From Marsupella aquatica (lineage: Eukaryota; Marchantiophyta): a stretch of 64,000 nt of DNA. Position 1 is the stretch's first letter; the number at the start of each line of letters is the position of its first letter. Positions 22,501-32,012 of this stretch are shown here, in pieces. The translations under genes were made by a program, and so were the position numbers. The stretch spans positions 9,052,001-9,116,000 of the forward strand of contig OZ316891.1 in assembly GCA_973895155.1 (NCBI GenBank). The letters are read 5' to 3'. Below the pieces are notes generated by a model that was not told where the DNA came from, searched no databases, and worked only from the letters and a program-made list of their open reading frames with translations.

Positions 22501-22641
22501 GAATGGGTCACTCGACTCCATAAACGCCCCGTGGGTTTCACAGGGTGGTGCCCTTGATGTTTGTCCATCCTGGAGGGACCGTTGATATAATTCTCTAAGG
22601 TGTTGCGGGATTCTACAATTTCTCGCTAGGTGGTTTATCAT
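19531..22641 (-). CDS. Copia pol: protease, integrase and reverse transcriptase (1036 codons open)
   Basis: In order: the end of a CCHC zinc knuckle (first residues), a protease block CIIDSATTHTIL near residue 78, with Ala where DSGAT is usual; GAG-pre-integrase LWHAHLGHPG near 212; integrase core with DVCGP, VLIDAS and the NGLAEAVIKR end (DDE fold, about 270-420); then the reverse transcriptase with QLDVATAYLYG, LYGLKQSGRVWYQRF and the catalytic YVDD near residue 920. The frame ends within the start of RNase H. The Ala for Gly in the protease triad would probably impair processing. It acts in virus-like particles and the nucleus to copy and insert the element. The ATG at 22641 is not the real start; translation should enter from gag. 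Confidence 0.88.
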   Translation of the reverse strand: MINHLARNCRIPQHLRELYQRSLQDGQTSRAPPCETHGAFMESSDPFQDFSDLPAQPEAHLVASSSTTPDLNSPSTCIIDSATTHTILRDRHLFHKITPSCRSLTTINGPSQIEEGFSPASIRLPQGTKIHIESAIFALNATRNLLSFRDIRENGLHVQIGDTRDQEVIHLVENTPTGKIIKETIFLYPCGFYVTHIECLHNNANTSELHALWHAHLGHPGHPGQSMLTKIIKNSRGIPINTRHIPASTPCTACSRGKLITRPTASKLPTKIPQFLEIIHVDVCGPINPPSGPFRYFMVLIDASTKWSNVTLLSTRNMVMPRILAQILRVKAQFLDHPIKTLRVDNAREFTSKTFDDFCTSLGINVQYPVPHVHFQNGLAEAVIKRLQLIARPLLMQSKLPVSAWGHAILQANALIQYRPSAFNTYSPYQIANGIKPYLSHLRSFGCQVMVPITPPKQTKMGPQRQLGIYIGFDSPSIIRYMEPTTGDVFKARFLDCHFDEYIYPPLITPEHPQPPLEWERHSSFWQDLRTNQGEKEVQQILQLHKIVEELPDAFVDTSQVTRSHIPAARASAHIKLSSEPASTSQPRAKRGRLLGSKDKQPRRHGSSIPPSPNADHNESTTHEEISIHYAHTNTMWDINTTSIDDAFALMVATHITDETPKPISILECQNRPDWPEWQKAINGELDSLLSRHTFGPVEPTPQDVHLIGYKWTFVRRRNDKDQVVRYKARLVGKGFIQQPGIHYDETYSPVMDSTTFLYLIGFAIFHKLQMRQLDVATAYLYGTLDTCLYMRSPPELEQRRRALAQGAKSHIPYLHKIIKQLSQVIPHVSSTHVTHNNDTAVSTIRNTRRGLAIRMLKALYGLKQSGRVWYQRFTDEMIAMGFSHDAITPCLFIKHVDDEYVIVSIYVDDLNIFGTTQITEDTITRLKSTFEMKDLGHTNFCLGLQLKILPTGMMLHQTTQTEKILKQFNMNLAHPLTSPMVVRSLENNTDVFCKRKEHEPILGPQTPYLSAIGGLMYLANQTRPDIAFAVNLLAT

Positions 22642-23565
22642 GCCACATTCATGGCATTTCGGTCGTTCCCTTTGTTGTTAGGATTGTGACCAATCATTTC
22701 TGCGGTTGTTGATGTATGTTCTTCCACTGCCGCATCCTCCGCGTCCGCCACGTCCTCCTCGTCCTTCTCGTCCACCACGTCCTCCACGTCCTCTAAAGGT
22801 CCGTTGGGAGTTATATTGTGGACGTTGGTTATAGAAACTCCCCCTGTTATGGGTGTTTCTTTGGTTGCCATTCTTAGTGCGCTTAATGCCTTGCCTCGAT
22901 GTGGAGGGTTCAACATTTTCTATGTTATGGGTTTCATTCTGTTGTCCTGAGGGCAGTGTGCCCGCAGGTCATTTCCTAGAGTTTACTAAAAGAAGTTCTT
23001 GGTTTCTTTCGGTGACTAGGAGGTGGGCTATGAGCTCGGAGTATTGCCCGAACTTCATGTTTCGATACTATGTTGATAGCAACACATTCGATGAATGAAA
23101 TATCGACAAGGTCTTCTCTAGCAGATCCTTGTCTGTGACCGGCTCGCCACATAGTGCGAGGGTTGAGGTTATTCTAAAGAGTTCGCTATTGTAGGTTGAA
23201 ATAGAGGTAAAGTCTTGGACTCGTAGGTTTAGCCAGTCTTGCCTGGCTTTAGGTAGTTCAACCAGTTTTTGGTGGTCGAATCGGGTTTGGAGCGCTGTCC
23301 ATAGTTCACGAGGGGTTGAGAGGTGCATGTATTGTCTTTGCAAGAATCTATGGATATGGCGTCTAAGGAATACGAGAGCCTTAGATTCGTTGGCTTTAGT
23401 TAACGGGTCTGGTTGGGGTTCGCCAACTAGTATGGGTTGAGCCATCCCTATAGCTGGGAGTAGGGTTAGCAAGGTTAGGTTCTCTCTGAGGTTCATTGAC
23501 CATTCCAGGTAGTTTCTACCATCGATTTCTAGGGCTAGAAAAGTTAGTTTCTCTAGGTTGGTCAT
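22600..23565 (-). pseudogene. Copia gag of element D with three premature stops
   Basis: Starts at ATG 23565 and is open for 165 codons, with the Copia UBN2-type gag core (GRNYLEWSMNLREN, FLRRHIHRFLQRQY, RVQDFTSISTYNSELF). A TAG at 23068 interrupts it where relatives continue. Downstream are a TGA (about 22970), a Gly/Arg-rich RNA-binding stretch (22730-22800), a TAA (about 22676), and the CHECGMINHLARNC zinc knuckle overlapping the pol start. All three stops could arise by single C-to-T changes (CAG, CGA, CAA), the pattern left by cytosine methylation. Confidence 0.85.
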
Positions 23566-24964
23566 CCGGGTGGTGGCTTGATTCCTTTTAATGATAATGG
23601 TGCTTATTTACTAGTAAGTATAGTAAGAAACGACAAAGCACATTTCTGCGGTATGCAAAGTGGGGCTGGGTGGAGAGAGCATGCAAATTTGGAATTCGAT
23701 TTTAGGGTTTGCACTTAGGATTTAGGTTTTCTTTGGTATTTGGTTAACTGCAAAGTTTCCTTTGTATTTGTTCTTTCCTTTGTTAAACTGTGCAGTAATG
23801 AAGTTTTGCAGTTTGTGCAGTTATTGGTGGTTATTTACTCGTGCCCTGGTTAAGTGCACATGCGGCTTTGTAAGGTGAATTTTCTTTGTTACGAAATGCA
23901 GTTATGGAGGTTTTGCGATTATGTGCGCTTATTTGGTTAAGTGCAACTTTTCCTTTGTAATTGAAATCTCTTTGACGGATTTTGCAGTTAAGGAGGGTTA
24001 TGCACTTAGCAGCGGTTTTCGATGTTTTTTTGACGTTTTGCAGTCTCAATGTGGTGGGATTTGATTGCAGTTGCGCCCCTTGTGCGCTGCTTTCTTTGGC
24101 TGCGCCTTGTAATGCGCCTCTCCGATTCTTTCTCTCCTGATTCTGCTGTGCGATTTGCTTCCCTGTAGTAGATGCTGCTCTTTCTTCAAGGGCGAGGTCA
24201 ACAGAACATCAAAGCTCTATACTCTCTGCTGTGCTCTCTGTTAGTGCCTCCCAATGCTTCTGCTGCTTCAATTCTCTCTTCCTTATTCAGTTTTGCGTCA
24301 TGTCTAATTTTGTCCTTGTTGCCCATGACATCTCGCTGTCTAAATGCTCGGATGGTTCTCTCAAGGCGCGCGTAGCCTTTTCTCCTCCACCCTATCTGCA
24401 GGCTACATCTGCTAGCGCCGGGTCCATCTCTTCCTTCGACTGCTTCTGTATGCTTGTCAATTCGTTTCCTACTGCTAGCGGCCCTCGTCTCGATTTCTCA
24501 TTTCGCCATGGCTATTGTTAATTTCCTGCGCTCCCTCTTTCTTCGATTTTCGAAAGGGCTCGCATTTGTATCAGCGACGTTCGGAATCGTTCGCTTCTCG
24601 TAACCTTAGCAGAAACGTTCGGCCTTACCATGCGCCCATGTTTCCTTCTCTTTCTCCTTTGGCATCATCGATCCTTGGTGATTGGGTCCATCGGACCCAT
24701 GCTGCATCTTCGCGAGCTTTTCTTTCTTCTCGATCCTTGTTGTCTAAGTTAATTCGTTCTCACCTTGTGCAGTTTCGATTTTTGATCTGCTTAAGGGAGC
24801 AGTCTATTGGAAAACGATCTCCCGTCTTCTAGGAGTATTAGCCGATGGTTATCTTTGCAAGGTCATGTCGGAACATTGACTTCATTAGATGAATGACCTC
24901 GACTCTTTCATAGGTTTTCTTCTCGATTCTCTGCTCCGCTCTCTGAGCTTTCGTGCTGATAACG
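23566..24964 (-). other. 1.4-kb leader of Copia element D, starting with primer-site motif
   Basis: Lies between 5' LTR and gag and has no sense ORF of note. The LTR-proximal bases read CGTTATCAGCACGAA, the presumed primer-binding site. The gag-proximal 450 bp (23580-24030) is shared with the leaders at 60-440 and 46630-47030 and holds several TTAAGTGCA motifs and TTTAGGG-like units. The middle (24060-24940) is C/T-rich and unlike the others. Confidence 0.7.
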
Positions 24965-25074
24965 TGTCAGAGTCTAAAATGAGAATCAGTTTAGTATAGG
25001 TAAGTATGTGAGTACATATAGTCTGATCGGGTGACCGGTTGGTCCGGTCGTCCGGTCATAGGTAGAGTCTAACA
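24965..25074 (-). repeat. 5' LTR of Copia element D
   Basis: 110 bp, minus-strand start TGTTAGACTC, end CTCTGACA, followed by the primer motif. It carries two CCGG-rich GACCGG repeats. Very short for an LTR; it must hold promoter and poly(A) functions in 110 bp or share them with the leader. Confidence 0.93.
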
Positions 25075-25235
25075 GAATACACCTTGACTACATTATATTG
25101 AAACAAAATTATGAACTATGTGTCAGGAATGTTAATAAAACAGAAATAACAATAATCAAAGAATATACGTTGACTTCATATTATTGAAACAAAATTATGT
25201 GTGAGGAATGTGAATAAAACAAAATAACCTGAGTA
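25075..25235. repeat. Diverged direct repeat of about 80 bp split by Copia D
   Basis: AAAGAATA followed by TTGACT, ATTGAAACAAAATTATG and GGAATGT.AATAAAAC occurs twice, at about 25083 and 25168. The left flank at 18440-18463 begins the same pattern. The Copia element therefore entered the first unit. Confidence 0.65.
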
Positions 25236-27146
25236 GGCTAGACGCTATATTATTTGAGATGGCAGGGGTGGACGTGTCTGTCGAGCTTGTGCATGAAATG
25301 TCGAGTGCTTGAATTTCATCGTCTCATGGATGTAGATTTGCAGTTCGAGGCTGGCCGTGAGCTTTAGAGTCCTGCTCCTCACTTCAACATCGCATCCGAA
25401 AAGAGTTGAACTCCGAGGTTAATAAAGAGCGCTCCAGAATCCCCACGCTGAACACATTTCATTTTGCTCCTTTCCTTCACTCTTGGAACACATGAATGCC
25501 TGAATTGCACTGCCTGAATTGCACCCGCAAACATTCCTATCGAAACCAAAGGAATGATGCCAACAATTCTCGTCTCTAATAAGATACTACGTCCTGACGC
25601 TTCAGAGAATGCCACAGTTGTATCTCTCTACACTCAGGATTACACAGTAGAATAGCCACGTAGCAGAACTGGCTATCCACTCTTCATGATGCAGTCAATC
25701 ACCAGTCCATCACAAATGAAGGCTAATCAATGGATTTTCTTCAGCTGAAACGCACGCTTTCCACGTAAATCTTTCGTTCGCTTCGACTCACTCTGGAGAG
25801 AACGCTACGAGTTTAGAACGCTCATCGAGAATTTGGAGAGCACCGGTCATGTAAAGACGAGGAATCATTTGAGATTGCCGTTTCAAATCTGATTGGAATG
25901 AAGAGACCATTCTGCAAAAATATCGACCGGAACCTCTATTTCTGCAACCAGAATCTATATTTTTCAAAACAGATAATACGAGAAGGCATACTTCAGAGCC
26001 CGCGGAGTGACGAGATTGGACATGTTTTGTAAACGAACTGGCAATACAGATTAACGATTGTAATAGATCTTGTCATGTGGCTGCAAACCGACTGTAGTCC
26101 GTCAAATTAAACCCCGTTTCTTTCATCACGGTTCGAAACATGTACATCGTTCAAAAATTGTTTACATTTCAATGACTGGCCCTGTCCCTAGTTGGCCTGC
26201 TTTGTTTTCCGAAAAGGAAAGTAAATTATACAAATGGAGTTCCCGATAATGGCAGCATGCGGCGTTCCAGATGTTTACCAGTAAGAGAGATCCGCATTGC
26301 CAAGTTTGAGGGGAACTCAAAAGAGCCTAATGTATCGCAGGTAGGGTGTAAGGGGCAGTGCAGTGCAGTGACAGGAAGTTCACAACTCCCTGTGTCCAAC
26401 AGTACACATCGCAATCAGGCGAAAATCTGGATATGCCGCACAGATCGCGAGAGCACATTTAATGTTCCTGAAAGCTGCTTTTGGTCGAGTCCAAAGTCGC
26501 GCTTAACAGCCGGTAAAGACGGTCCTGGCATCTGGGAAAGCTAGGCACGAGGAAAGACCTTCACCTTCATTAACGCGCATGTTTAGAATGCGGCCCGGAC
26601 TACGTGAAGACTTTGACAAGGCGTAATTGTGCCGGCGACTGCGAGAGACGATCCAAAACGGAGTCCTTGCTTGGAGAGAAACACCTTGGAGGTGTTCTCT
26701 CCCGTGAGTTTTCTCACCCTCCGCGGGTTATCCACTGCTTTGCACTGTTCTCCTTTCTGTTAATGTAGTTGAACTTTCAAGACAAAACGCCTTGGAGCCA
26801 AGTACTTTATCACAAGTAATGTTCTGCGCGGGGAGAAACGAACGTTTATCAACACACGCATGCACATACGAAAATGCGATACAGAATGGGGCGGGACTTG
26901 AAGAAAGAGATTCGTTCGTTTCAAGTTTGTCTGCGACGGAGGACTCTTCCACTGACGGACAGACAAAAAGTCAGCCTAGACTACAGAATCAACATATAAA
27001 AACCGGTGGCAGGACCACATTGGACAACTTGTAACGTAATGCTACAAGTAAACACCAATATCTTGAGGCGTGAACAAGAAAACTCTTCCACTGCCAGACT
27101 CAGAGGAAAACCGAAACAGAACCAGGAATGACATTGCTTGGTCAAA
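25236..27146. other. Host sequence downstream of the trihelix gene
   Basis: About 1.9 kb on the 3' side of the trihelix gene. The several open frames on both strands have no recognisable domains and are not supported. The part next to 27147 is presumably the gene's 3' untranslated region; I cannot place its end. Confidence 0.4.
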
Positions 27147-28028
27147 TTAATCATCGAGGCGTGTTTCCTCACCCGTGCTTCCATGCTTCCCATGCTTCAT
27201 TTTCGCCAGTTCGACCTGCGTTTGCATAAAAAGTTGCATTCTTTGCAGCTCGAGGTCTTTCGTAAATTCCATCCGTTGTTTCTCGAGCTCCATCAGTTGG
27301 TGCTGTTTAGCGCTTTCAATTCTCTCGTATACTTCGCCGAATTTTATAATAGCCCTAGCTAAGTCTTTGAACGGACCTTCCTGTAATTTACGCTTCACGA
27401 TAGGCTTTCCTTCCGTCCCAGGGGTGGTGGCATGCGGACAACTGTCGGTCATATCCGGGCTCTCCTTGGATTTTGTGTTCGTGGACGCATTATTGAAAGT
27501 CTTCGGCTCACCGTTTACGTCCTCTACTCTATCCCTCTTGCGTTTCTGAGTTTTCGCAGACTTCTTGTGTTTTCTTGAGGTGCCAATCAACTCATCTAGC
27601 TTCTCAAAGAAAACCCACTTAGTGCCCGCGCCGCTGGTCGCCACCTTGCTCTTTTCCAACTTGTACTTCTTCTTCAATGTGTCCAACCTGTTCTTGCATT
27701 GCACATCAGTTTTGAGCACCTTACCGTCCTCCCGACTATTAACAGCTTCCGCCACATCCTTCCAGTGCTTTTGTTTCAGATTGCCACGGTTAAGTTCGAT
27801 GTAACGGTCGCCCCAGGCCTCGATGAGCGTAAAGGTGGCGGTCTCGCTCCAGCAGTCCTCCCGGACGTGCTTCTCGTTCCCATCGCCAATGAGCTTGGTC
27901 GACCTCGAGGTCGGAGTAGAATGGATCCCCGGAAGCGAGAGCGTCAGAGTGTTGTGATGTTGCGACACATCGGCCGAGCCGTGACCTCCGCCACCATGGT
28001 GCGCTGGAACACGAATCTCGGCTTCCAT
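27147..28028 (-). CDS. Trihelix transcription factor, ASIL/SIP1 clade, single exon
   Basis: A 293-residue intronless protein. Residues 58-150 are the trihelix DNA-binding domain with the diagnostic tryptophans at 60 (DCWSETAT), 72 (EAWGDRYIEL) and 89 (KHWKDVAEAV), then KTDVQCKNRLDTLKKKYK and a final W-FF block. Residues 153-167 are a basic nuclear signal (KHKKSAKTQKRKRDR). Residues 215-280 are the C-terminal coiled coil that marks this clade (FGEVYERIE, MELEKQRMEFTKDLELQRMQLF). An LTLSL stretch at 28-32 fits the LxLxL EAR repression motif. In Arabidopsis, ASIL1 and ASIL2 repress embryo and seed-maturation genes; the family resemblance is clear, the exact role here is inferred. The start gives a full-length N-terminus. 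Length and an intact frame argue for a working gene in the nucleus. Confidence 0.93.
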   Translation of the reverse strand: MEAEIRVPAHHGGGGHGSADVSQHHNTLTLSLPGIHSTPTSRSTKLIGDGNEKHVREDCWSETATFTLIEAWGDRYIELNRGNLKQKHWKDVAEAVNSREDGKVLKTDVQCKNRLDTLKKKYKLEKSKVATSGAGTKWVFFEKLDELIGTSRKHKKSAKTQKRKRDRVEDVNGEPKTFNNASTNTKSKESPDMTDSCPHATTPGTEGKPIVKRKLQEGPFKDLARAIIKFGEVYERIESAKQHQLMELEKQRMEFTKDLELQRMQLFMQTQVELAKMKHGKHGSTGEETRLDD

Positions 28029-29720
28029 CGACGGGATAGTTCCACAGGACGGGCCCGTCGTCCCGGCGAGAGCCCAATTTCCACTCGTAAGTCGCTCTTT
28101 CAGGTAAGATGGAACAAACCGAGAGGCCTGTCTCCCTGCCTGCCTACGCCTCCGACCTGCTCATCCCCGACATAGCATGACGAGCCCCTCCTCGACGTGG
28201 CGGGATCCCCCTCCCCTTTCGTTGAATCACGGCTCCTTTTTCTCGTCGTCGTCGTTCCCCTGCCTGCCTGCTGTGTTCTTCCGTGCCTCCGATTGGCATT
28301 TCGCGTTTGCGTATCCCCGTTGCGCCCGCCCCTTTCCTCTCCAGCTCTCCTCCTCCTCCTTTCTCCGATGCCTGCGCCTTCCTGCTCCTCTCCTGCTGCT
28401 GTTTCGGTGGCCCCCCCGCAACAACAAAGAATCGGCCCATGTCCAGCCGTGGAACTACTCACTCCTACTGGGAGCGCAACATCCTGTCGAGAACGCGAAC
28501 CCACGAGAGGCCACACCACTTCCGTTGCCGGCGAATGGCGATGGCGGCAGCAGCAGGCCAGCAGCAGCACAGCCAAGTTTGCGACCAGCTGCTCGGGAAA
28601 AGCAGCAGGCCAAGAACTCAAGAAGTTCGCGAGAGCCAGACCCCGGCGACCGCCTGGCCCCAACTCCAGTTACTACTAACTGTATCTAACTACAGTAACT
28701 CCGTCGACTACGACTCTACTCTCCTCTACTCCTCTAGTCTGGACTACACTTTTTTACCCGCCGATGATTTCAAGCGCGCGAAATCTTACACTTCGCGTCC
28801 CGAAATATACTTTTTCCCCCCAGACCGCCGTCCCCTCCCCTGACGGACTGTCCCTGATGGACGCGAAATTTAAGACGCCCTAATAAACAAGATACTGTAG
28901 AGGGGGGCGATTGGATGGATCTCTGGAGGCGTTCTCCAGCCACGGAGCAGGCGCGGCGGAGCTGGGCAGGGCAGGGCTTTTCCCAGGCCGTCCTTCTCTA
29001 CCCGCGGGCAGGCAGACCAATCTCTCCCGGGTGACCGAGTCAAGAGAGGGTGTCCCGGGTTACTCGTGGCGACCCACCAACCCACGCACCCACCCATTAA
29101 TTAACCCCCGCTGCCCGCATGCCCGCATGTAACCTCCTCGTACGCACGGCGAATCTCTCGAGATCTGCCGGGCCTCTTTCTTTCTCCTCTCTCCACGTCG
29201 GCTAAATTTCCGTTCAGTCTGCCCGGCATGACTAATTTAAAACGATCGATCGGGCTCCGGCGGGCTGTGCCTGCCCTGACTGGCTGCCCGTCTGACCTGT
29301 GCTCAGGCACCGTTGGGATACGTGCGCTTCGCCATGTCTTGCCACAACCCTGCTGTCAACGCACCGGGATTCACGGTGCCCACGTTGCCGTTGATTCTCG
29401 AGCCTGCTACCGCCGGCATCTTTTTGCATCTCGCTCTTGCTCTGTTTCTCCGCCCGGCGGCCATCCGCCCGTCTGTGGCTTGCTCAGTCCAATCCGCCGG
29501 GAACAGAAGCCGGCATGGGAGCCTGGTTTCACGGCACGCTTCTCGTCGTTCTTGGAGAGGGCTGAAAGCAGCCAGCCGGTACTGAAGGCCTACCAAACAA
29601 ACTATCGTACCAACGCCCTGCTGAATACACGGTGGAGTCTTGTTAGAGGTACTCCGACTTTAAAAAGCAATCTTCCCCAAATGCTAATGAAAACTTTTAA
29701 TACTGTTGCATCTAGATAAA
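28029..29720 (-). promoter_or_regulatory. GC-rich upstream region of the trihelix gene
   Basis: About 1.7 kb of C+G-rich, CpG-rich sequence directly upstream of the trihelix start, in contrast to AT-rich flanks. It includes a C/T-rich strip on the plus strand (28690-28760), purine-rich in the gene's sense, as in many plant 5' untranslated regions. Long open frames on both strands follow from base composition and carry no domain. Promoter and 5' untranslated region are inferred; I see no clear TATA box. Confidence 0.5.
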
Positions 29721-31130
29721 ATGAAAAAAAACCAAAATACGTAAGATACCTACAAGTGTGAGATCACCCACAAAATCATTTATCGTGTCCTGTTTTCCTT
29801 TCAAAAAATTTCATGTTTAGAAGAATAATTAATCATTTTTAATGTTTGGGTGAAATTATTAGTCACCCCTTTAAAACAAGAATAAATTAGTTTTTGGTGA
29901 CTTTGTACTTGTACCTCAATGCTTATTCCTTTCAAGATTCCTTTACAAGGTGCTTCTCTTCACGTTTATTAAGGACCCCCATGGGAAGCTCCTCCCAAAA
30001 TCTCTAGCATCGCATCTTACTATAAAAGCCATCTTACTATAAAAGCACCAAGTGAAGTTTACTTTTAAGAGCCTAGGTCTAGAGTGTCAAAGCCTCTAGA
30101 CAGTAACTCTATGGTCATCATGTGCATGGGAGAAACTCTTGACATGACTATGATGTATGTACATGTAAGTTTTTTTTATAATTTCTAAATATTTACATTC
30201 AAAAAATATAGGCACTATGGCCCACCACAACATATGTGCATACAAAATGGATGTGCATACAAAAAGAATGATGTGCACATAAAGGAGAATGGTATTTTAT
30301 ATATGATTATTGAAATTATATATTATTTTTATCATTTCATTAACCTTCAAAGAATATGAATAGATAATATATTTTGATAAGTTTTTATTGTCCTCTCCAC
30401 TATTCAATAGAGAATATATTTTGATAATTCTTTTATTGTCCTCTCCGCTATTCACTTTCAGAACGGGTAGTCAAGGCTAGTTGAGACAAATCATCAAGTT
30501 CAGTTACAAACATGAACAATGCTGTTATCTACAAGAAAGAAACAGAACAATTCATGTTTGATGCGAGGCAGGGAAAAATGGGTACCTATACCTAGAAAAA
30601 AGATCAAAAATTAGAACAGTAAATTTTAGAACAACAAACAATTGGGTACAATAAAATTACCATATTAATGTCAATGATATATCAATGTTTACGGACCCCC
30701 ATTAGGGGTCTCTTGCAAATTTCCTGGCACGGGGACGTGCCATGTCAACATAGACGAAGACAAAAAGGACACAACTATTTTGCAGGAAAAAAACAGTGCC
30801 CAAATCCTGTTTGAGGTAAATTTTGTGTAATAACTAGGTCGCCATGCCGTAAGGACTAAAAGTACAAGTAAACCAAATACAAAGGAAAGGTCAATTTTTT
30901 TCAACACTAGCCGTTTTACTTATATTTTCTTCTTATTAAAAATAAGATAAATTGTCTTCAATATTGGCAACAACTTAAACAGTTGCCAAAAGTTTGGCAA
31001 CCATAACCAACTATGAAGCTTGATATTCTCACCAACTTGGGAGGCCCATTGGCAGCAATTTGCCAAGAAAAAAGTGGTGGAAGACAAATTGTCTTCCTAA
31101 TTAAATGAATACAACGAGAAATTGAGCATC
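29721..31130. other. AT-rich intergenic DNA
   Basis: No gene recognised. It holds a short direct repeat at about 30014-30046 (CATCTTACTATAAAAGC twice) and one arm of the inverted repeat pair at 30690-30772. Confidence 0.4.
30690..30772 (+). repeat. Left arm of a long-range inverted repeat
   Basis: TTACGGACCCCCATTAGGGG, then TTGCAAATTTCCT and GGCACGGGGACGTGCC, matches the reverse complement of 38575-38665 over about 85 bp with scattered differences. It also holds local palindromes (GACCCCCATTAGGGGTC; GGCACG-GGGA-CGTGCC). It is either a terminal repeat of an 8-kb element or two copies of one small repeat. Confidence 0.6.
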
Positions 31131-31378
31131 TTGGGACGACGCACATCTTCATTTCTGGCTTTCCACAGTTGGGCTGCACTGCAATCCTTTAATGGTGCAT
31201 TCATAGTCTGTCACAAATCACAAGATCGACAGGTCTCAAGGGTCGATGGATAATTATTGGGGCGACACACATCTTCATTCTTGGCTTTCCAAAGTTGCAT
31301 TGCACCTCAATCCTCTAATGGTGCATTCATAGTCTGTGTCATACATTGCAAGAGCAACAAGTCTCACAGGTCGACAAG
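31131..31378. repeat. 126-bp tandem duplication
   Basis: The unit starting TTGGGACGAC at 31131 recurs as TTGGGGCGAC at 31257, with shared blocks CACATCTTCATT, GGCTTTCCA and AATGGTGCATTCATAGTCTG. The two copies differ at roughly one base in eight. No coding function is seen. Confidence 0.8.
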
Positions 31379-32012
31379 AAAGCTAGACCTGGCTAGCTTT
31401 CTGATCGGGAAGCCATACCCACCAACCGAACGACGGACATTCCTCAGGTGGTGTTCGTGTTCCCAAATCTCACTTGCATTGTGCATTTTTTCATTCACAG
31501 CAGAGTGTGATTGTTTTGAGCTCTTGGTCAAGTGGCATTTTGTGGTGCTCGTGGAATTGGCACCTATCTGTCCTCCTTTGCTTGCCAATGCCTTGTATCA
31601 GTCACTCTGCTACTGTTGACGCTGATGCCAACCAAAGAAAGTGGAAGGTAACGTACCTACGGTTTTAATGAGGGCATCAGTCAGCTCGCTGTAGCCCTTG
31701 AGCCAGCCTTGAGCATATATGTACCCATGTTCTTTCATTCATGATAATACTCTATAATTGCACTCGACTGCAACTAAAATGTCTCATGAAATTAGCTACT
31801 ATAGTCAATGCCCCAATACACATTCCACCAAATGCAGCCGTTGTTGGAATGTATCAATTTAGCTCCTTCTGCAAGTTTGATTCATGATGACCTGGCATCA
31901 CCATATGTTTTTCCTTCAGCTGCTTTGTGACATCCTTAGCTGAAGACCCGGACACTTCAATCTACATCTTTGAGAAAAGAGCACACGCTATCAACATAAA
32001 AGTGAAGTAGAA

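Larger units (their letters stand above)
18464..25074 (-). mobile_element. Complete Copia retrotransposon D (6.6 kb, 110-bp LTRs, GAATA target duplication)
   Basis: Both LTRs are 110 bp and differ at three positions, so the insertion is fairly young. GAATA flanks it at 18459-18463 and 25075-25079. In minus-strand order: 5' LTR, CGTTATCAGCACGA primer motif, a 1.4-kb leader, gag, protease, integrase, RT, RNase H, PPT and 3' LTR. The integrase-before-RT order defines Copia. Gag and RNase H have stops, so the copy is probably non-autonomous now. It landed in a short host tandem repeat near the trihelix gene. Confidence 0.93.

Noticed and set aside
22638-22916. Acidic EDVVDEKDEED-type minus-strand frame
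   Set aside because: It is the shifted frame of the Gly/Arg-rich gag linker; the true gag frame reads GRGGRGG-like repeats.
28100-28690. Several long open frames on both strands upstream of the trihelix gene
   Set aside because: All frames are open together because of GC-rich, low-stop composition; low-complexity Arg/Ser/Pro output, no domain.
29228-29719. 163-codon plus-strand open frame
   Set aside because: No recognisable domain, and overlapping frames on the other strand are equally open.
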